The translations under genes were made by a program, and so were the position numbers. A stretch of DNA of 64,000 nt from an uncultured Lachnospiraceae bacterium (GTDB lineage: Bacteria > Bacillota > Clostridia > Lachnospirales > Lachnospiraceae): positions 1 through 64,000 of the forward strand of contig CAJURT010000014.1 in assembly GCA_910588875.1 (NCBI GenBank), in the 5' to 3' direction. Positions 25,398-34,254 of this stretch are shown one piece after another; within the stretch, counting starts at the first letter, position 1; each line of letters begins with the position of its first letter. The notes below the pieces were generated by a model, which ran no database searches, was not told the origin of the DNA, and was given only the letters and a program-made list of their open reading frames with translations.

Positions 25398-27401
25398 ATG
25401 GGCAGCAAATCAGGCAATTTATCGATTAACAGTGAGAACATATTTCCGATTATCAAAAAGTGGCTTTATTCGGACCATGACATCTTCTACCGGGAACTGG
25501 TGTCCAATGGCTGTGATGCCATCACCAAGTTAAAGAAGCTGGAGTTGATGGGAGAGTACGCCAAGCCGGAGGATATGGAGTACAAGATTCAGATCACTGT
25601 GGATTCGGAGGAAAAGTCCATCCGGGTGCAGGACAATGGTCTGGGTATGACGGCGGAGGAAGTGGAAGAGTATATCAATCAGATCGCATTCTCCGGCGCA
25701 CAGGATTTCTTAGAGAAATACAAGGACAAGGCCAATGAGGATCAGATCATCGGGCATTTCGGGTTGGGATTTTATTCGGCATTTATGGTGGCGGACAAGG
25801 TGACCATTGATTCTCTGTCCTACAAGGAAGGCAGCAGGCCGGTGCACTGGGAGTCAGAGGGCGGCCTGACCTTTGAGATGAAGGACGGGGACAAGGAGGA
25901 TCAGGGTACGGTTATCACCCTGTATCTGAATGAGGACAGCTACGAGTTTTCCAATGAATACCGGGCCAGAGAGGTGCTGGATAAGTACTGCTCCTTCATG
26001 CCGATTCCGATTTATTTAAGCAATGCCAAGGCAGAGCCGGAGTATGAGACCATTGACAAGGAAGAGTTGACGGACAAGGACACCATTGTGGAGACCGTGG
26101 TGGAGCCGGCCAAGACCGAGGAGAAGGAGAACGAGAACGGGGAGAAGGAGACGGTGGAGATCGAGCCCTCCAAGGAGCGCTACAAGATCTTAAAGCGCCC
26201 GGTGGCACTTAATGACACCACCCCGCTGTGGAACAAGCATCCCAATGAGTGCACGGAGGAGGAGTACAGAAGCTTCTACCGGAAGGTGTTCATGGATTAC
26301 AAGGAGCCTCTGTTCTGGATTCACCTGAATATGGATTATCCGTTTAATCTGAAGGGAATTCTCTACTTCCCCAAGATCAACACGGAGTATGATTCTATTG
26401 AGGGCACCATCAAGCTTTACAACACTCAGGTATTTATTGCGGACAATATCAAGGAAGTGATTCCGGAGTTTTTGATGCTCTTAAAGGGCGCTATCGACTG
26501 TCCGGATCTGCCCCTGAACGTTTCCCGGAGCGCCCTGCAGAACGATGGTTTTGTGAAGAAGATCTCCGATTACATCACCAAGAAGGTGGCGGACAAGCTG
26601 ACCGGCATGTGCAAGACCGACCGGGAGAATTACGAGAAGTACTGGGATGACATTGCTCCCTTTATCAAGTTCGGCTGCATCAAGGATGAGAAATTTGCCG
26701 AGAAGATGAATGATTACATTCTCTTTAAGAACTTGGACAAAAAGTACCTGACCCTGAAGGACTGCCTGGAGGAGAACAAGGAGAAGCACGAGAACAAGGT
26801 GTTCTATGTGACGGACGAGAAGGAGCAGAGCCAGTATATCAATATGTTCAAGGAGGAAGGGCTGGATGCGGTGATTCTTCCCCACAATATTGACAGTCCC
26901 TTCATCAATCACTTGGAGCAGAAGAACGAGGGCCTCAAATTCCTCCGGATTGATGCGGATCTCAACGATACCTTCAAGGAAGAGGTGAAGGAGGATGACG
27001 AGGAGTTTAAAAAGACAGCGGAAACCCTGACGGAGATCTTTAAGAAGGCTTTGGGCAATGACAAGCTGGAGGTCAAGGTGGAGAAGCTGAAGAACGAGAA
27101 TATCTCCTCCATGCTGACTGTGGCCGAGGAGAGCCGCCGGATGCAGGATATGATGAAGATGTACAATATGTACGGCATGGATCCCTCCATGTTCGGCGGC
27201 GCCGGCGAGACATTGGTGCTCAACGCCAACCACAAGCTGGTGCAGTATGTGTTAAACCATAAAGACGGGGAGAACACGCCCAAGTTCTGTGAGCAGCTGT
27301 ATGACCTGGCCCTGTTGAGCCACGGCACCCTGAACCCGGAGCGGATGACGAAGTTCATTGCCCGGAGCAATGAGATTATGATGATGATGGCTGGGGAGTA
27401 A
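25398..27401 (+). CDS. htpG: Molecular chaperone HtpG (Hsp90)
   Basis: Cytosolic ATP-dependent chaperone, 667 residues. The GHKL ATPase domain shows RELVSNGCDAITK, VQDNGLGM and GHFGLGFYSAFMVADKV. The middle domain includes LPLNVSRSALQND, and the C-terminal dimerisation region follows. An acidic insertion at about 240-260 (TEEKENENGEKETVE) separates the N and middle domains. The gene sits behind a CIRCE operator and consensus promoter, predicting HrcA control with the groE/dnaK group. It ends before a strong terminator. Confidence 0.96.
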   Translation: MGSKSGNLSINSENIFPIIKKWLYSDHDIFYRELVSNGCDAITKLKKLELMGEYAKPEDMEYKIQITVDSEEKSIRVQDNGLGMTAEEVEEYINQIAFSGAQDFLEKYKDKANEDQIIGHFGLGFYSAFMVADKVTIDSLSYKEGSRPVHWESEGGLTFEMKDGDKEDQGTVITLYLNEDSYEFSNEYRAREVLDKYCSFMPIPIYLSNAKAEPEYETIDKEELTDKDTIVETVVEPAKTEEKENENGEKETVEIEPSKERYKILKRPVALNDTTPLWNKHPNECTEEEYRSFYRKVFMDYKEPLFWIHLNMDYPFNLKGILYFPKINTEYDSIEGTIKLYNTQVFIADNIKEVIPEFLMLLKGAIDCPDLPLNVSRSALQNDGFVKKISDYITKKVADKLTGMCKTDRENYEKYWDDIAPFIKFGCIKDEKFAEKMNDYILFKNLDKKYLTLKDCLEENKEKHENKVFYVTDEKEQSQYINMFKEEGLDAVILPHNIDSPFINHLEQKNEGLKFLRIDADLNDTFKEEVKEDDEEFKKTAETLTEIFKKALGNDKLEVKVEKLKNENISSMLTVAEESRRMQDMMKMYNMYGMDPSMFGGAGETLVLNANHKLVQYVLNHKDGENTPKFCEQLYDLALLSHGTLNPERMTKFIARSNEIMMMMAGE

Positions 27402-27447
27402 GGACACAGATTTGCAATTTGACTGATATGATTTCCAAATACGAATG

Positions 27448-27480
27448 GCGGAGCATGAAAATCAATGCTCCGCTATTTTT
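27448..27480 (+). terminator. htpG terminator
   Basis: GCGGAGCAT (27448-27456), 8-base loop, ATGCTCCGC (27465-27473), then TATTTTT. Confidence 0.9.
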
Positions 27481-27499
27481 CTCAAAGGGAGGGCAGCTG

Positions 27500-28702
27500 T
27501 TATGCCGCGGTTCTGCTTCTCTGCCCCCGGTAAGTTCCAAAAGCCGCAGCGGCGGCAATAACGCCCATAACGAAAACCGCCATAACCGGGTAACTGACAC
27601 ACATTCCGAACACATGGAAAACCTTATATCCGCCAAATACCTCTTTTATCAGCGTGACGTTGGCCAGTCCGAAGTCTACCAGGGCCCCAAGCCTCTGCGT
27701 AACCGTATCGCTCATTGACGCCAGCCCTACATTTGCAAACAAAATCGCAAGACTTACGCCAGCCGTACCCATCTGGCTTTTCATGCGGGAGGAAATAAAA
27801 CCGATCATCAGGCTGTATACCGCGCCGGTAAAAATAAGCCACACGGCCCCGACAGCGGCAAGCTGCCAGACCTTAAACGGGAACAGGGAACGGGCATAGG
27901 TGGGAACGGACTGGATGGCGGCATCCCAGCCGTGGAAACTCCCATGGGGCAGAAAACCGAACAGAAACGTAGCGGCCAGGTACAGCGCGACCACAACCGT
28001 GGAGGCGGCGAGTATGCTCAGCAATTTTGCCGTGACGATTTTCCGCCTGCCGTTTCGGGAACTTAAAATCAGATTATCCATGCCGCTGGATCGCTCTACG
28101 GCGAAAACCGGGGCAATGATGAAGGTCAGCGGCACAAACAGAAGGAACTGCATCATATTTTCTCCCCAGTTGTTGAACAGGTTTTCCCACAGCAGGATGT
28201 TGGCAAACTTCGGCTCCCCCAGTTCCTTTTGCCGCTTCAGGGCAATGGACAGTTTTCGGCAGGCAAAGGTATTCTGCTTCCCTTTACGTTCCAGTTCTGC
28301 GATTTTCTCTTGCAGAAGGGCGATGCCATAGGGGTCTTCGATGCTCTCCGGCGGTGTGCCGTTCCAATATTCCTCCACCCGTTCGGTATAGGCGTGGTAA
28401 TTCACTGCCAGAATGATCTCCGGCTGATCTTTGATACTCCGGGCGATCATCCGGGCATCCGTGCCGTACCGGGCGCTGATCTCCTGATAGATTTTTTCCG
28501 CTTCCGCGGCTTTTTTGCTGTCGAACGGACCTTCCCAGCCGGCGGTCAATTCCTCGTAAGCGCGGTAACTGTCATTGCCGCCGATCAGGAACATGGTGGA
28601 AGTGAGACCCACCACACTGTAAAGGAGGAGCAGACACATCAGTAAGAGCAGGGTTTTCTTGTTAAGCAGCAGTTTTCGCAGTTCAAATCGAAACAATGAC
28701 AT
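27500..28702 (-). CDS. ABC-2 type transporter permease
   Basis: 400-residue membrane protein starting MSLFRFELRKLLLNKKT at 28702, with GGGAGGTAACGAG just upstream. The first hydrophobic segment (LLLLMCLLLLYSVVGLTSTM) is followed by a large extracytoplasmic domain of about 160 residues rich in charged residues, then five or so further membrane segments. This is the layout of ABC-2 permeases in bacteriocin or peptide export and immunity systems. An open frame further upstream lies in the ATPase gene and is not part of this protein. It is the last gene of the minus-strand operon. Confidence 0.82.
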   Translation of the reverse strand: MSLFRFELRKLLLNKKTLLLLMCLLLLYSVVGLTSTMFLIGGNDSYRAYEELTAGWEGPFDSKKAAEAEKIYQEISARYGTDARMIARSIKDQPEIILAVNYHAYTERVEEYWNGTPPESIEDPYGIALLQEKIAELERKGKQNTFACRKLSIALKRQKELGEPKFANILLWENLFNNWGENMMQFLLFVPLTFIIAPVFAVERSSGMDNLILSSRNGRRKIVTAKLLSILAASTVVVALYLAATFLFGFLPHGSFHGWDAAIQSVPTYARSLFPFKVWQLAAVGAVWLIFTGAVYSLMIGFISSRMKSQMGTAGVSLAILFANVGLASMSDTVTQRLGALVDFGLANVTLIKEVFGGYKVFHVFGMCVSYPVMAVFVMGVIAAAAAFGTYRGQRSRTAA

Positions 28703-28706
28703 CTCG

Positions 28707-29588
28707 TTACCTCCCGGCCTTTCCTGGCAAGTAGTTGAAAAGATACAGATAGGCGTCCTCCAGCGTTGGTACGGCCTGTACTGCGTCAGGGACAGGCTTT
28801 GTGTCCGCAATGATGCGGACCTCCATGGGGCCGTCCTTTGCCCTGACATTGCTGATGACAGCCTGGTTCTGATAGTCCACAAGCTGTTCGGCGGGCATTT
28901 CCGCCAGCCAGACCCGGCCCTTCATCCTGTGGATATATTCTTCGCCTGTGTGGATGTGCTGGATGGTGCCGTACTCCATCATCATGATCTGGGCGGCGAT
29001 CTGCTCCACATCGGATACGATATGGGTGGAGAGCAGCACCAGACGGTCCTTCGCGTAGGCAGAGATAATGTTGCGGAATTTGATCCGTTCATAGGGGTCC
29101 AGGCCGGAGGTGGGTTCGTCCAGAATCAAAATCTCCGGGTCGTCCAGAAGGGCCTGGGCAATCCCCAGTCTGCGCTGCATTCCGCCGGAATAGGCGCTGC
29201 ATTTCCGTTTCAGATCGTCCCACAGGCCAACGCTGAGGGCCAATTCCTCGATCCGCTTTTTGGCGCGGGCTTTTTCCATGCCTTTCAGCGCTGCCGAGTA
29301 TTCCAGGTAATCCCTGCCGGTAAAATCGCTGTAAAAGCGGACGTCCTGGGGCAGATAGCCGATTTTTGCCCGGTATTCATCCCCTACAGCTTGGATGTCC
29401 TTTCCGTCATACAGGACACGCCCTTTTGTGGGGGACAGCACATCGGCCAGTATTCCGATCATGGTGGTTTTTCCTGCTCCGTTGGGACCCAGCAGGCCGT
29501 AGACCCCTGTCCCCATGGTGAGGGAAATTCCTTTTAGGACCTGTTTGCTCTTGTAGTTTTTTGTGACAGCTTCCAATTGTAATTCCAT
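28707..29588 (-). CDS. ABC transporter ATP-binding protein (partner of the ABC-2 permease)
   Basis: 293-residue single ABC domain. Walker A is GPNGAGKTT, the signature is YSGGMQRRL, Walker B is ILILDEPTSGLD, and the H-loop is LLSTHIVSDVEQ. A C-terminal extension of about 80 residues follows. It is flanked by gaps of 3 and 4 bases, so it is tightly cotranscribed. Related to ATPases of ABC-2 exporters; substrate unknown. Confidence 0.9.
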   Translation of the reverse strand: MELQLEAVTKNYKSKQVLKGISLTMGTGVYGLLGPNGAGKTTMIGILADVLSPTKGRVLYDGKDIQAVGDEYRAKIGYLPQDVRFYSDFTGRDYLEYSAALKGMEKARAKKRIEELALSVGLWDDLKRKCSAYSGGMQRRLGIAQALLDDPEILILDEPTSGLDPYERIKFRNIISAYAKDRLVLLSTHIVSDVEQIAAQIMMMEYGTIQHIHTGEEYIHRMKGRVWLAEMPAEQLVDYQNQAVISNVRAKDGPMEVRIIADTKPVPDAVQAVPTLEDAYLYLFNYLPGKAGR

Positions 29589-29591
29589 AAG

Positions 29592-30440
29592 TTACCTCCT
29601 GGTGGCGGCTCCGCCGCCCCGCATCCCTGCAGCGACCTTGATGGTGGAAAAATCCGCCCGGTCAAATTTGCGGACGCACAGCACAAAGAAAAAGGTTCCG
29701 ATCAAAATGGTGATGGCCAGCCCCATCAGCGGCGTGATCACAAATCCGCCAAGGTCGAAGGCCATGCCCTGTGCTACCAGTTCCCTTGTGTCCAGCGTGC
29801 GGGCCCCCAGGGCGATATAGCGGAAGATGGAGGTGGTGTAGGTCAGCGGATTTAAGTAGACAACGGGCAGGAGAAACCCGGGTATCATGGTGGTGGGGAT
29901 ATACGCGCCGGAAACAAAGGTCAGGGGCATCATAATCATGGAACTGATGGTCTGGAAGGCGGGGGAATTGCGGGAAACCGTTGCCAGAAACAGGCCGATG
30001 GCGCTGAATGCCATAGCGGAAACCAGCATGACCGCTGCCAGCAAAAGGATTTGCAGGACACCCACCCGCAGGCCAAGTACAATGCCGCAGATCATAGTAA
30101 CAATGCCTTGCAGCGTGGCAATGACCGCTCCCGACAGAATGTGTCCCATGGAGATCTGTGTCCGCGCAATGGGGGCCACCAGGACCTCTTTCATATATCC
30201 GCCGGAAATGTCGGACAAAATATCAGAGGAATTGTTGACGCTCACCTGGAACACGCTCATGATGATCACACCGGAAATCAGGTAATTCATGGGGGCGTCA
30301 AGGCCGCTCATGGAGGATTTCATCAGAAACGAAAACATCACCAGCATAAACATGGACATAAAGAGCGCTCCGAACACCCGCCCCTTGCTTCGGACATAAT
30401 TCAGCAGATTCCTCTGCATAATACTTGTAATTGGGTTCAT
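29592..30440 (-). CDS. ABC-2 type permease, DrrB-like
   Basis: 282-residue permease with six predicted membrane segments and the ABC-2 signature region (LVAPIARTQISMGHILSGA, PLTFVSGAYIPTTMIPGFLL, YLNPLTYTTSIFRY). Resembles DrrB/NodJ-type drug exporters. Its start overlaps the end of the DrrA-like ATPase by 4 bases. The C-terminus is a short Gly/Arg tail. Confidence 0.88.
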   Translation of the reverse strand: MNPITSIMQRNLLNYVRSKGRVFGALFMSMFMLVMFSFLMKSSMSGLDAPMNYLISGVIIMSVFQVSVNNSSDILSDISGGYMKEVLVAPIARTQISMGHILSGAVIATLQGIVTMICGIVLGLRVGVLQILLLAAVMLVSAMAFSAIGLFLATVSRNSPAFQTISSMIMMPLTFVSGAYIPTTMIPGFLLPVVYLNPLTYTTSIFRYIALGARTLDTRELVAQGMAFDLGGFVITPLMGLAITILIGTFFFVLCVRKFDRADFSTIKVAAGMRGGGAATRR

Positions 30441-31354
30441 CCTTCTCGAATCTCCTTTCCTGTAATCGCCAGGAACACCTCGTTCAGTGTCCCGTTTTTC
30501 ACCTCAAAGTCCGTAATCTCTGCCCGGTGCGCCGATAAAATTTCCAATGCAGCAGGCGCTTTTTTCGTATGGAACACCAGCTTGTTCCCATCCTTCCGGC
30601 AGGGGATTGCCTGTTCCCGCAGCGTGGCCTCCATTGGTCCGGTCCGGGCGCACACAACATCCACCTCTGTACCGGTATATTGATGCTTCAAATTCTCTGG
30701 CGTATCGTGAGCGACAATCTTCCCGTGGTCTATGATGACGATCTTGGAACAGGCCTCCGCCTCGTCCATATAGTGGGTGGTCAGGAAGATCGTCATGTTT
30801 TTTTGTCTTTGGAGCCGCCGGATATATTCCCACACATTTGCCCTGGTCTGTGGGTCCAGGCCGGTGGTGGGTTCATCCAGGAACAAAACCTTCGGGTCGT
30901 GCACCAGCCCTTTGGCAATCTCGGCCCGCCGTTTCATGCCGCCGGACAGGCTGCCCACTGCCGCCCGCCTCCACTGCGTCAGTTCCACCAACTCAAGGGC
31001 AAAGCCAATGCGCTCCCGCACCTCATTCTTTGGCACTTTGTAGAAACTGCAATGGTATCTCAGGTTTTCTTCCACAGTCATTTGGGCATCCAGGGTGGAA
31101 TCCTGAAAGACGATCCCGATGTCCTTCCGCACCAGACTGCGTTCCCTGGAAACGTCATGGCCGTTGATGGTCAGAGTGCCTTTTGTCTTGTCCAGGATGG
31201 TACACAGGGTATTGATGGTCGTGCTTTTTCCCGCGCCGTTGGGACCGAGAAACGCGAAAATACTGCCCTCGTCTACGGTGAAAGAAATGTCATCCACCGC
31301 TGTAAAATCTCCGTACTTTTTTGAGAAATGCTCCACTTGTATGATGGGTTCCAT
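30437..31354 (-). CDS. ABC transporter ATP-binding protein, DrrA-like (daunorubicin resistance type)
   Basis: 305 residues. Walker A is GPNGAGKST, the signature is LSGGMKRRAEIAKGL, Walker B is VLFLDEPTTGLD, the H-loop is TTHYMDEAEAC, and the DrrA-type C-terminal domain follows. The start at 31354 (MEPIIQVEHF) has GGAGGT 6 bases upstream, so an in-frame ATG at 31420 is not needed. A terminator hairpin lies directly upstream, between it and the MarR gene. Predicted to pair with the DrrB-like permease as a drug or lipid exporter. Confidence 0.9.
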   Translation of the reverse strand: MEPIIQVEHFSKKYGDFTAVDDISFTVDEGSIFAFLGPNGAGKSTTINTLCTILDKTKGTLTINGHDVSRERSLVRKDIGIVFQDSTLDAQMTVEENLRYHCSFYKVPKNEVRERIGFALELVELTQWRRAAVGSLSGGMKRRAEIAKGLVHDPKVLFLDEPTTGLDPQTRANVWEYIRRLQRQKNMTIFLTTHYMDEAEACSKIVIIDHGKIVAHDTPENLKHQYTGTEVDVVCARTGPMEATLREQAIPCRKDGNKLVFHTKKAPAALEILSAHRAEITDFEVKNGTLNEVFLAITGKEIREG

Positions 31355-31372
31355 GTCATTACCTCCATTTCT

Positions 31373-31412
31373 AAAAAATAAAGTCCTATGCGAGCAAACT
31401 CGCATAGGACTT
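31373..31412 (-). terminator. Terminator/attenuator between marR-like gene and ABC operon
   Basis: A perfect 14-bp stem AAGTCCTATGCGAG (31381-31394) with loop CAAA and its complement at 31399-31412. On the minus strand it is followed by TATTTTTTA. The T-run ends only a few bases before the ribosome site of the DrrA-like gene. Confidence 0.88.
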
Positions 31413-31443
31413 ATCTCCATAAAATCATGGTGCCTTGCCTGTT

Positions 31444-32103
31444 CTATTTTCTTTCTTGGTTGCCGAATTTGTCAAATTCGCGTCTGTCCGGAACCGGACC
31501 GTCATAATCCGGCGAGAATCGCTCCGCGCCCGGTATATCCATTGGCCTTTTTCCGTTCCGCAAGGGACCGAACGCCTTCTCCCGCATGGAGATCAGCCGT
31601 TCAAAGGGTTCCTCACCCATGCGCGCTCTCGCCTTTTCCATCCAGTCATCCATAGCATTTTCCTCCCAGCCAACGCTCTCTTGCGTCCGGAAGGCCACGA
31701 GGATACGTTCCAAATAATTTCCAAATTGATGCAGTTCCTCCTGGGATAAACAACCGAGGATTTCCTCATAATCCGATGGGGGCTGCTGTACGGTTTCTCC
31801 CTTTTCCGTCAGATGAACCACCATGACCCGCCTGTCCGCTTCGGAGGGTCTGCGCTCCACATAGCCGCTCTTCTCCAGCTTGTTCAGCAACTCATTCAGC
31901 GATTGCTGTCGGATGCCCAGAAGATAGGACAAGTCCTTTGTCGTAATTTCCGGCTGGATTTTCAGCATAGCGAGAACGCGGCCCTGCCCCCTTGTTGAAT
32001 CTGCAAAAGGCCCGCCTTCTGCCTGACTGAACATCTGCCGGCGTTTCATGAGCCATTGCAGCGTGGATAGCTTTTCATAAATGTCTGTATAGAGATCGTT
32101 CAT
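31444..32103 (-). CDS. MarR family transcriptional regulator
   Basis: 219 residues from MNDLYTDIYEKL. The winged helix spans about 45-115 (EITTKDLSYLLGIRQQSLNE, LLNKLEKSGYVERR, PSEADRRVMVVHLTEKG). A C-terminal tail of about 75 residues is longer than in typical MarR proteins, rich in Arg, Glu and Pro, and of unknown role. The promoter upstream is overlapped by palindromic GGTACC repeats, suggesting autorepression. It probably controls the ABC operon downstream. Confidence 0.88.
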   Translation of the reverse strand: MNDLYTDIYEKLSTLQWLMKRRQMFSQAEGGPFADSTRGQGRVLAMLKIQPEITTKDLSYLLGIRQQSLNELLNKLEKSGYVERRPSEADRRVMVVHLTEKGETVQQPPSDYEEILGCLSQEELHQFGNYLERILVAFRTQESVGWEENAMDDWMEKARARMGEEPFERLISMREKAFGPLRNGKRPMDIPGAERFSPDYDGPVPDRREFDKFGNQERK

Positions 32104-32117
32104 ATCACCCGCCTTTT

Positions 32118-32154
32118 TATACAGGTACCTGTTACAATTGATTATACAGGTACC
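32118..32154 (-). promoter_or_regulatory. Repeated GGTACC operator-like sites in the MarR promoter
   Basis: TATACAGGTACC occurs at 32118-32129 and again at 32143-32154, 25 bases apart. The first copy is part of the perfect palindrome ACAGGTACCTGT (32121-32132). One copy overlaps the -10 and spacer, the other the start of the transcript, as expected for an autorepressor. Confidence 0.7.
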
Positions 32155-32169
32155 ATTTGAATTTGTCAA
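32141..32169 (-). promoter_or_regulatory. Promoter of the MarR gene
   Basis: On the minus strand TTGACA (complement of 32164-32169), a 17-base spacer and TATAAT (complement of 32141-32146): a full consensus match. Confidence 0.88.
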
Positions 32170-32267
32170 GCCTCTTTATTTGACAGAAGATAAGAATCGT
32201 ACTAAAATCAGAAACAGATACGGACAGGATTTTTAAGAATGGGGAATTTAGGTAAGGGGAGGGAAGG

Positions 32268-33059
32268 ATGATGGAACAAATATATAAATATCCAAGAACC
32301 CGCCACGTGGAGGGATCGAGAAAGCAGGCAGGGGACGAGGATCTGAACAGTGTGAAATTCGGGGAGATCCGGGGAAAATACCTGGTGCTGGAGGAGAAGA
32401 TTGATGGGGCCAACTGCGGGATCAGCTTTGGGGAGGACGGCAGGCTGTATCTGCAGAGCCGGGGGCATTTTTTAAACGGAGGATACGGAGAACGGCAGTT
32501 TGACATGCTGAAGGTGTGGGCGGAGTGCTTTCGGGAGAAATTGTGGCAGGTGCTGGGAAGCCGGTATGTGATGTACGGGGAGTGGATGTTTGCCAAGCAC
32601 ACGGTGTTTTATGATGAACTCCCGCACTATTTTATGGAATTTGATCTGTTTGACAAGAGGGAGGAGCGGTTCTTTTCCACCGCAAGGCGAAGGGAAATCT
32701 TAAAAGGGGCGCCCTTTGTCCGGTCCGTGCCGGTGCTGGAAGCGGGGCGGTATGAGAAGCTTTCGGATATCACGCGGCTGATCGGGCATAGTAATTTTAT
32801 ATCCGGGGACCCGGCAAAGACGCTCCGGGAGCAGTGCGAAAAATATGGCGTGGACGAAGAGCGGACGAGAGACCAGACCGATCTTGGCGGGATTATGGAA
32901 GGAATCTATATCAAGGTGGAGGAGGGGGATTATACGGTGGGCCGGCTGAAATTTGTCCGCCACTCTTTTCTTAATTCCATTCTCGATTCGGAGAGCCATT
33001 GGATGAACCGGCCCTTGGTGGCCAACCGGCTGGCAGAGGGGGCGGAGCTTTTTGCGTGA
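32268..33059 (+). CDS. RNA ligase family protein (Rnl2-like)
   Basis: ATP-dependent nucleotidyltransferase of 263 residues in the T4 Rnl2-like RNA ligase family. The adenylation motif I is EEKIDGAN, with Lys44 the predicted AMP acceptor. YGEWMFAKH matches motif III, MEGIYIK motif IV and RLKFVR motif V. There is no C-terminal domain beyond the catalytic core. It has a GGGAGGG site; the start is ATG 32268 or the adjacent 32271. It seals 3'-OH/5'-phosphate ends if the family chemistry holds. An HD/P-loop kinase that could prepare such ends is encoded 2 kb downstream on the same strand. Confidence 0.85.
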   Translation: MMEQIYKYPRTRHVEGSRKQAGDEDLNSVKFGEIRGKYLVLEEKIDGANCGISFGEDGRLYLQSRGHFLNGGYGERQFDMLKVWAECFREKLWQVLGSRYVMYGEWMFAKHTVFYDELPHYFMEFDLFDKREERFFSTARRREILKGAPFVRSVPVLEAGRYEKLSDITRLIGHSNFISGDPAKTLREQCEKYGVDEERTRDQTDLGGIMEGIYIKVEEGDYTVGRLKFVRHSFLNSILDSESHWMNRPLVANRLAEGAELFA

Positions 33060-33079
33060 AGGCGCTTTGGCAGTGCGGT

Positions 33080-34129
33080 TCATGGAGAAAGTGAGACAGT
33101 GGCCCCCTCCCCGGGACAGGAAAAAGCGCAGCCCTGGGTAATGCCCCGTTCCCGGAAGCGTCTGGCCATGGTGTTTAAAACCTTAGGTTTATTGCTGCTC
33201 CAGAGGGGGGCAAGCAGCAGATTTTTAGGGCCGTCGCCAGTGACGCGGTGGATGGTCAGCCCTGGGGGAAGCAGGGCAATGCAGTCAATAACCAAATCAA
33301 TATATTCCTCCATGGAAAGCACCGGGAAGGGATGCTGCCGGTATTCGGAAGCCAGGTCGGTTCCCTTAAGGATATGGAGCAGCTGCAGCTTGATCCCCTG
33401 AATATCCTGGCGGGCCAAGTATTCCACGGTCTGCAGCATTTGTTCCCGGCTTTCGCCCGGGAGTCCCAGGATTACATGGACAATGGTTTCCAAGTTCCGG
33501 CGGCGGAGGCCTTTGAGCGCGTCTTCAAAGCAGGACAGGGGGTAGCCCCGGCGGATGTAACGGGCAGTGGGTTCGTGGATCGTCTGGAGCCCCAGTTCCA
33601 GCCATACGGGTTTGTCCTGATTGAGTTCTGCGCACAGATCCAGGATCTTCTCGGAAAGGCAGTCGGGACGGGTGGCGACGGAGAGTATTTTCACATCCGG
33701 ATGGCTAAGTGCGGCGCTAAACAGGGCACGCAGATAAGGGACCGGGGCATAGGTGTTGGTATAGGACTGGAAGTAAGCAATGTAGGCTTTGGGGGAGGAA
33801 CCTAATTTCCGGCATATGCGGGAAGCCGCAAGGTCGATTTGCCGGTGGATGGAGTCAGCAGGGGATAAGGAGCCAAAAGGAGGGGTGTCCGGGAGGGAAC
33901 CGGCAGAAGGAAACATGCCGGAAGCTTTTGCAGGAACAAGGGGAACGGCAAAATCCCCGGAACCTCCTGCGCTGCAAAAAATACAGCCCCGGGTGCCTAA
34001 GGTGCCGTCCCGGTTCGGGCAGGTCATGCCGCCATCTAAGGCAATCTTGTAGACCTTGGTGCCGAAGCGGCGCTTCATCTCATCGTTCAGGGAGTGATAG
34101 GGGCGCTGGTTTATATTTGTGGTATCCAT
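33080..34129 (-). CDS. TIGR01212 family radical SAM protein (YhcC-like)
   Basis: 349-residue radical SAM protein. The cluster-binding cysteines are Cys37, Cys49 and Cys52 in CPNRDGTLGTRGCIFC, the unusual wide spacing of the YhcC family. Later motifs are VWLELGLQTIHEPT and HVILGLPGESREQM. The reaction is unknown. Gene is convergent with the RNA ligase gene (20-base gap) and divergent from truA. Confidence 0.9.
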   Translation of the reverse strand: MDTTNINQRPYHSLNDEMKRRFGTKVYKIALDGGMTCPNRDGTLGTRGCIFCSAGGSGDFAVPLVPAKASGMFPSAGSLPDTPPFGSLSPADSIHRQIDLAASRICRKLGSSPKAYIAYFQSYTNTYAPVPYLRALFSAALSHPDVKILSVATRPDCLSEKILDLCAELNQDKPVWLELGLQTIHEPTARYIRRGYPLSCFEDALKGLRRRNLETIVHVILGLPGESREQMLQTVEYLARQDIQGIKLQLLHILKGTDLASEYRQHPFPVLSMEEYIDLVIDCIALLPPGLTIHRVTGDGPKNLLLAPLWSSNKPKVLNTMARRFRERGITQGCAFSCPGEGATVSLSP

Positions 34130-34254
34130 AGGAAACTCCTTATAGCCTTTTTACTGGTGAAATGTCCGCAATGGGTAACTTATTCATTGATTATACACAG
34201 GGGAAAAGTAAAAATCAATGGTTTCCCCAGAACCATGCAGGGAGGGAAAAGCTT

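Noticed and set aside
28659..29537. 292-codon plus-strand frame opposite the ABC ATPase
   Set aside because: The minus strand carries a clear ABC ATPase with Walker motifs; the plus frame is a shadow.
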